Source of the DNA: GCA-2705445 sp002705445 | Lineage (GTDB): Bacteria > Pseudomonadota > Gammaproteobacteria > Poriferisulfidales > GCA-002705445 | Assembly (NCBI GenBank): GCA_045561235.1 | Contig: JBJKYB010000002.1 | Location: forward strand, 248,001 to 312,000 | Reading direction: 5' to 3' | DNA length: 64,000 bases | Part shown: piece by piece, positions 60,608-64,000 of the stretch | Numbering within the stretch: the stretch's first letter is position 1 | How the letters are laid out: the number at the start of each line of letters is the position of its first letter | Made by a program: the position numbers and the translations under genes | The notes under the pieces: model-generated | What the model saw: the letters and a program-made list of their open reading frames with translations, nothing else | Database searches by the model: none | Told to the model about the DNA's origin: nothing

Positions 60608-61907
60608 TTCCAACTACCAACGTAGTTAAATTTTTATAATCTATTTCTTCTTTGAAAGCCGAAATAATATCTTTTTTTGTAATTTTAGAAATGTTCTCAG
60701 TGAATTTAGCTAAATAATCCATAGGGAGATCATAGTAATTAATCATTGACAAATAATTTAAGATATCGGAATTACTATCAACTCTCAGGGGAAAGCCATT
60801 AATTATTGCCTCTTTAGCATGTTTAATTTCTTCATTTGTAGGGCCATTTTCAATGAATTCTTGAAGCATGTTATGTATTAATTCTACGGAAATTTGTGCT
60901 TGTTCAGATTTAGTTTCTATACCAATAACAAAAGGTCCGATATTTTTCATTGGATAAATATAACTATAAACGCCATAAGTATAACCTCTCTTCACTCGGA
61001 GCTCCTGCATTAATCTTGCACTAAAACCACTTCCACCAAATATATAATTTCCTACATAAAGTGGAAGATGGTTCTTTGCTCCTCTTTTTATAGCTAATCC
61101 ACCAATGTAAATGTGTGCTTGTTTCGAATTAAATTTTTTATATATATATTTTTCTTTATTATCTTTTTTTAACTGAATGGTATTTTTATCAACTAAAATA
61201 TTTTTTCTTTCCAAAGATTTTGATATTTTTTCAGATAGTGCTTCTACATCTTTTTTTGGTAATGAAGAAACAATAGCAATTTTTGCAGTCTTTTGATTTA
61301 AATTATTTTTATAGAAGTTTACAATATCTTTCCTGCTTATATTTTTTATTATACTTTTTTCTCCTATCGACGGATAACCATATGCATAATTTTTATAAAT
61401 CTCTTTAAAAAATAAATTCATAGAAATGTCACTTGGGTCGGACTCATCTTCAATAATATTAGAGACTGTTCTATCTTTTTGAAGACTAAGTTCTTTTAGA
61501 GGAAAAGTGCTGTCAGAGAGAATATTTAAAAATGTTTTAAGAGATGGTCCCAAGTATTTCTTATCCGCCAGAGACCTTAGAGATATAGAAGACTTATCTT
61601 TATTAACTGAAGTATTGAAAACTGCACCCGTTGATTCGAATGAAGATGCTATTTCTTCTGCACTCAATTTCGTTGTGCCTTCATCTAGTAGATTGTGGGT
61701 AAGCATAGATAAACCTTTAAGATTTCCATCCCTATTTGAACCAGCATCAAAAGTAATCTTGATATCTATCATTGGTATATTTTCAGATTTAGAATACAAG
61801 ACTTTTATTCCATTTGAAGTTTCATACTCTGATATTTCTATATTAGCTTGAGTTATATTTGGTAGCATCATAATTATTAAAAAATATGTTATTTGAATTT
61901 TTTTCAT
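60588..61907 (-). CDS. M16-family peptidase homologue lacking the zinc motif
   Basis: A 439-residue exported M16 protein. A signal peptide covers about 1-21. Where active members have HxxEH, this one has HNLLDEG, so it probably cannot bind zinc. The RGYTYG and GGSGFSARLMQELRVKRG segments are typical of M16. It is one base from the active partner upstream, and the two probably form a heterodimer in the periplasm. Confidence 0.88.
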   Translation of the reverse strand: MKKIQITYFLIIMMLPNITQANIEISEYETSNGIKVLYSKSENIPMIDIKITFDAGSNRDGNLKGLSMLTHNLLDEGTTKLSAEEIASSFESTGAVFNTSVNKDKSSISLRSLADKKYLGPSLKTFLNILSDSTFPLKELSLQKDRTVSNIIEDESDPSDISMNLFFKEIYKNYAYGYPSIGEKSIIKNISRKDIVNFYKNNLNQKTAKIAIVSSLPKKDVEALSEKISKSLERKNILVDKNTIQLKKDNKEKYIYKKFNSKQAHIYIGGLAIKRGAKNHLPLYVGNYIFGGSGFSARLMQELRVKRGYTYGVYSYIYPMKNIGPFVIGIETKSEQAQISVELIHNMLQEFIENGPTNEEIKHAKEAIINGFPLRVDSNSDILNYLSMINYYDLPMDYLAKFTENISKITKKDIISAFKEEIDYKNLTTLVVGNEKAKK

Positions 61908-61908
61908 T

Positions 61909-63261
61909 TTACCCGTTGCTATTAACCTTAACTACAGTTTTTAAATTTGGGACGAAATATTTTCTAGCTACTTCTCTTACTTGCTTAGCAGTAACTGATC
62001 CAATGTTTGAGGTGTACTTATCTACTAACGATATATCTCCAATTGAGGTTTTAATCATACCAAGAACTCTAGCTTGATAATCTATGGAGTCTCTCTGATA
62101 TACTTCGGATGCTAAAACTTGTGCTTTAATTCTATCAAGTTCTTTTTTTGAAACTAAATCCTTCTTTAAGCTTTCTATAATTATATCAAGCTCTGTTTCA
62201 ATAGTACTTATTTTCTTTCCTGCCATTGGGTTTACATCTATTAAAAATAAAGGATCATTTCTTGAAAACATTGAATATCCAGAGTCAGCGTAGCTAGCTA
62301 TCTTTTTTTCTTTTATAAGTGTTTTTTGCAAACGAGAATTTGAGCCACTACTTAAGATCCCAGATAATACTGATAATGCATAACATTCCCACTCGTCTGT
62401 TTTCTTATTATTTAAACTTGGAACTTTGTAACCCATTATTAGATAAGATGGTTTATTTTTAATTTTAATCGAAACATCTTTTTCACCAAACTGAAAAGGT
62501 TCGGTTCTAATAAATCTATCTTCAATTTTTACAGCTTTTTTCTTTCCATAATATTTTTCAAGAAGTTCTATTGTTTCATTAAAATCTATATCACCAACTA
62601 TTACTGCTGTTGCATTATTAGGTGCATACCAATTTTCATACCAGTCTGATATATCTTTTTCGGTCATATTATTTAGATCTTCCATCCAGCCGATAATTGG
62701 GTCATGGTAAGAGCTATTATTAAATGCGCTAGCATATAATTGTTCGTATGCAATACCTTCAGGCTGGTCATCAGTTCTCAGTCTTCTTTCTTCCTTGATG
62801 ACCTCAATTTCTTTAAGAAAGTCTTCTTTTTTTACGACCAAATTTGACATTCTGTCTGACTCAAGTTTTATTGCATATTCTAGATATTGAGAGGGAAGTG
62901 TTTGATAATACGCAGTGTAATCTTTACTTGTGAATGCATTTTCTTTTCCGCCAAGTTTAGATATTATTTGTGAAAACTGCCCTCCCGGATTTTTTTTTGT
63001 ACCTTTAAACATCATATGCTCCAGGGCATGAGATAATCCGGTTTTCCCACTTATTTCATCAGCGGATCCGATCTTGTACCAAACATGACTTGTTACAACT
63101 GGAGCTCTCTTATCTTTTTTTAAGATAATATTAAGTCCATTATCAAGTGTTTTTTCCATAATTTCTGCCCTCACGTTAAAAGATACTATAAAAAGAATGA
63201 ATACATAGGTATTTACGATAAAAAGTTTTTTTAAAACATTTGTAATTTGATTTAAAATCAT
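61909..63261 (-). CDS. Zinc-dependent M16 peptidase
   Basis: A 450-residue exported peptidase. An N-terminal hydrophobic stretch (about 12-30, KKLFIVNTYVFILFIVSF) ends before VRAEIMEKTLDNGL. The zinc motif HALEHMMFKGT (HxxEH) is intact and a distal glutamate follows in IEVIKEERRLR. It forms a pair with the next gene, which lacks the motif. Role in periplasmic peptide processing, substrate unknown. Confidence 0.92.
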   Translation of the reverse strand: MILNQITNVLKKLFIVNTYVFILFIVSFNVRAEIMEKTLDNGLNIILKKDKRAPVVTSHVWYKIGSADEISGKTGLSHALEHMMFKGTKKNPGGQFSQIISKLGGKENAFTSKDYTAYYQTLPSQYLEYAIKLESDRMSNLVVKKEDFLKEIEVIKEERRLRTDDQPEGIAYEQLYASAFNNSSYHDPIIGWMEDLNNMTEKDISDWYENWYAPNNATAVIVGDIDFNETIELLEKYYGKKKAVKIEDRFIRTEPFQFGEKDVSIKIKNKPSYLIMGYKVPSLNNKKTDEWECYALSVLSGILSSGSNSRLQKTLIKEKKIASYADSGYSMFSRNDPLFLIDVNPMAGKKISTIETELDIIIESLKKDLVSKKELDRIKAQVLASEVYQRDSIDYQARVLGMIKTSIGDISLVDKYTSNIGSVTAKQVREVARKYFVPNLKTVVKVNSNG

Positions 63262-63321
63262 ATAATTTCCTTAAAATATTTTAGGATTCTATTACTTTAA
63301 AACTTAAAACAATATATCATA

Positions 63322-63969
63322 ATGCCTATGATAAGTTTTAACAACATTTGCAAAATATATTCCAGAAATAAGGTATTCTATAATGCTGATTTATCAATTG
63401 AAAAAGGAGATTTTGTTTTCCTTACAGGGGAATCAGGGTCCGGGAAAACAACATTTATGCGCTTGATATCTGGTCTTGAAAAACCAGATAGGGGAAAAAT
63501 ATTAATAAATAATTCTGATATCACAAAATTAAGTCAAAATGGTTTGTCTGACTATAGAAAAAAAATTGGATTAATAATGCAAGACAATATTTTTGTTGAA
63601 AATGCAAGTGTTAGCTATAATATTTCATTACCATTATTAATATCTAATGATAATGATATTGATAGCAAAGTAAGAGCGGTATTAAAATTAGTAAATTTAA
63701 ATAATAAATATAACAAAATAATTAATAGCCTATCAGCAGGGGAAAGACAGAGGGTCGCTATTGCAAGAGCTATTATAAATAAGCCAGATATAATATTAGC
63801 AGACGAACCAACCGGAAACCTTGATCAAAAGCTTTCAAAATCTGTTATACAAATGTTGATTGAGTTAAGTAAATATGGAGCAACAGTTATAGTTGCTACA
63901 CATGAATTTTTATTAGTGAATGAACTAAAACAGAAAGTATTAAATATTAGTAATTCAAAAATTTTTTAA
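63322..63969 (+). CDS. ftsE: Cell division ATP-binding protein FtsE
   Basis: A 215-residue ABC ATPase. Walker A GESGSGKTTFMRL, signature LSAGERQRVAIARAI, Walker B ILADEPTGNLD and the switch histidine in VATHE are visible. The small size and the start MISFNNICKIYSRN fit FtsE, which with FtsX controls peptidoglycan hydrolases at the septum. The next gene starts as expected for ftsX. Confidence 0.88.
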   Translation: MPMISFNNICKIYSRNKVFYNADLSIEKGDFVFLTGESGSGKTTFMRLISGLEKPDRGKILINNSDITKLSQNGLSDYRKKIGLIMQDNIFVENASVSYNISLPLLISNDNDIDSKVRAVLKLVNLNNKYNKIINSLSAGERQRVAIARAIINKPDIILADEPTGNLDQKLSKSVIQMLIELSKYGATVIVATHEFLLVNELKQKVLNISNSKIF

Positions 63970-63976
63970 GAAAAAT

Positions 63977-64000
63977 ATGCTAAATGATTACTTACTTAAG
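63977..64000 (+). CDS. ftsX: Start of a gene, probably ftsX (cut by window edge)
   Basis: Eight codons (MLNDYLLK) begin seven bases after the ftsE stop and run off the window. The short N-terminus fits a cytoplasmic start before the first membrane segment. The name rests on position after ftsE only. Confidence 0.45.

Noticed and set aside
1..64000. CRISPR array to go with the Cas6-like gene
   Set aside because: Reading the window I saw no series of direct repeats with regular spacers, and no cas1, cas2 or effector gene. AT-rich simple repeats such as at 59440 are not CRISPR.

Overview
This AT-rich window looks like chromosome of a marine sulfur-oxidising gammaproteobacterium of the SUP05 / Candidatus Thioglobus type. 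The basis is a complete oxidative (reverse) dissimilatory sulfite reductase operon in the order dsrABEFHCMKLJOPNR, short intergenic gaps, low GC and a Gram-negative lipopolysaccharide gene set. The taxonomic call is inference from gene content. I saw no rRNA, tRNA, insertion sequence, prophage or CRISPR array.

Layout. (1) 1-4.4 kb: the end of a glcF-like gene, coq7, then minus-strand bioA, a small exported protein, an OsmC protein, a two-domain sulfurtransferase and a 56-residue membrane protein. (2) 4.4-18.4 kb: a NarL-type response regulator and a soluble NarX-like kinase lie directly downstream of the dsr operon. From dsrA (18380) to bioA (1358) all genes are on the minus strand, with mostly overlapping or near-touching ends. 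(3) 18.4-24.7 kb: an accessory block read mainly away from dsrA. It holds a TauD-like dioxygenase, a Cas6/Cmx6-like RAMP protein, a cysteine-free DsrC homologue, several small proteins of unknown function, a second Fe(II)/2OG oxygenase, a TrpD-like protein, a Sel1-repeat protein and a small membrane protein. (4) 24.7-31.1 kb: ilvD, the ferric-iron ABC transporter fbpCBA with a good Fur-like box, and ilvE. (5) 31.2-39.8 kb: LPS core genes (glycosyltransferase, hldE, waaF, hldD, waaC-like, kdkA, waaA) and tolC. (6) 39.8-53.7 kb: housekeeping genes (rhodanese, pcm, thiC, a short RNase R, rlmB, rpsF-rpsR-rplI-dnaB-alr, an acyl-ACP synthetase-like ligase, hisI, cysS, dihydroorotase). (7) 53.3-56.2 kb: a 2Fe-2S ferredoxin facing a LitR/CarH-like MerR regulator and a photolyase across a 280-base region carrying TGTACA boxes. 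(8) 56.2-64 kb: ispG, bioD, mutM, an Lpp-like lipoprotein, coaD, rsmD, a pair of M16 peptidases, ftsE and the first codons of ftsX.

How it works together. The dsr genes oxidise stored sulfur through DsrEFH and DsrC to DsrAB, with electrons passing to the membrane complex DsrMKJOP and to DsrL. The neighbouring sulfurtransferase and OsmC protein could handle thiols or persulfides. The block next to dsrA combines a Cas6-like protein, a cysteine-less DsrC and several unknown small proteins without any CRISPR array. It is the best candidate here for an undescribed system, possibly linked to sulfur oxidation.
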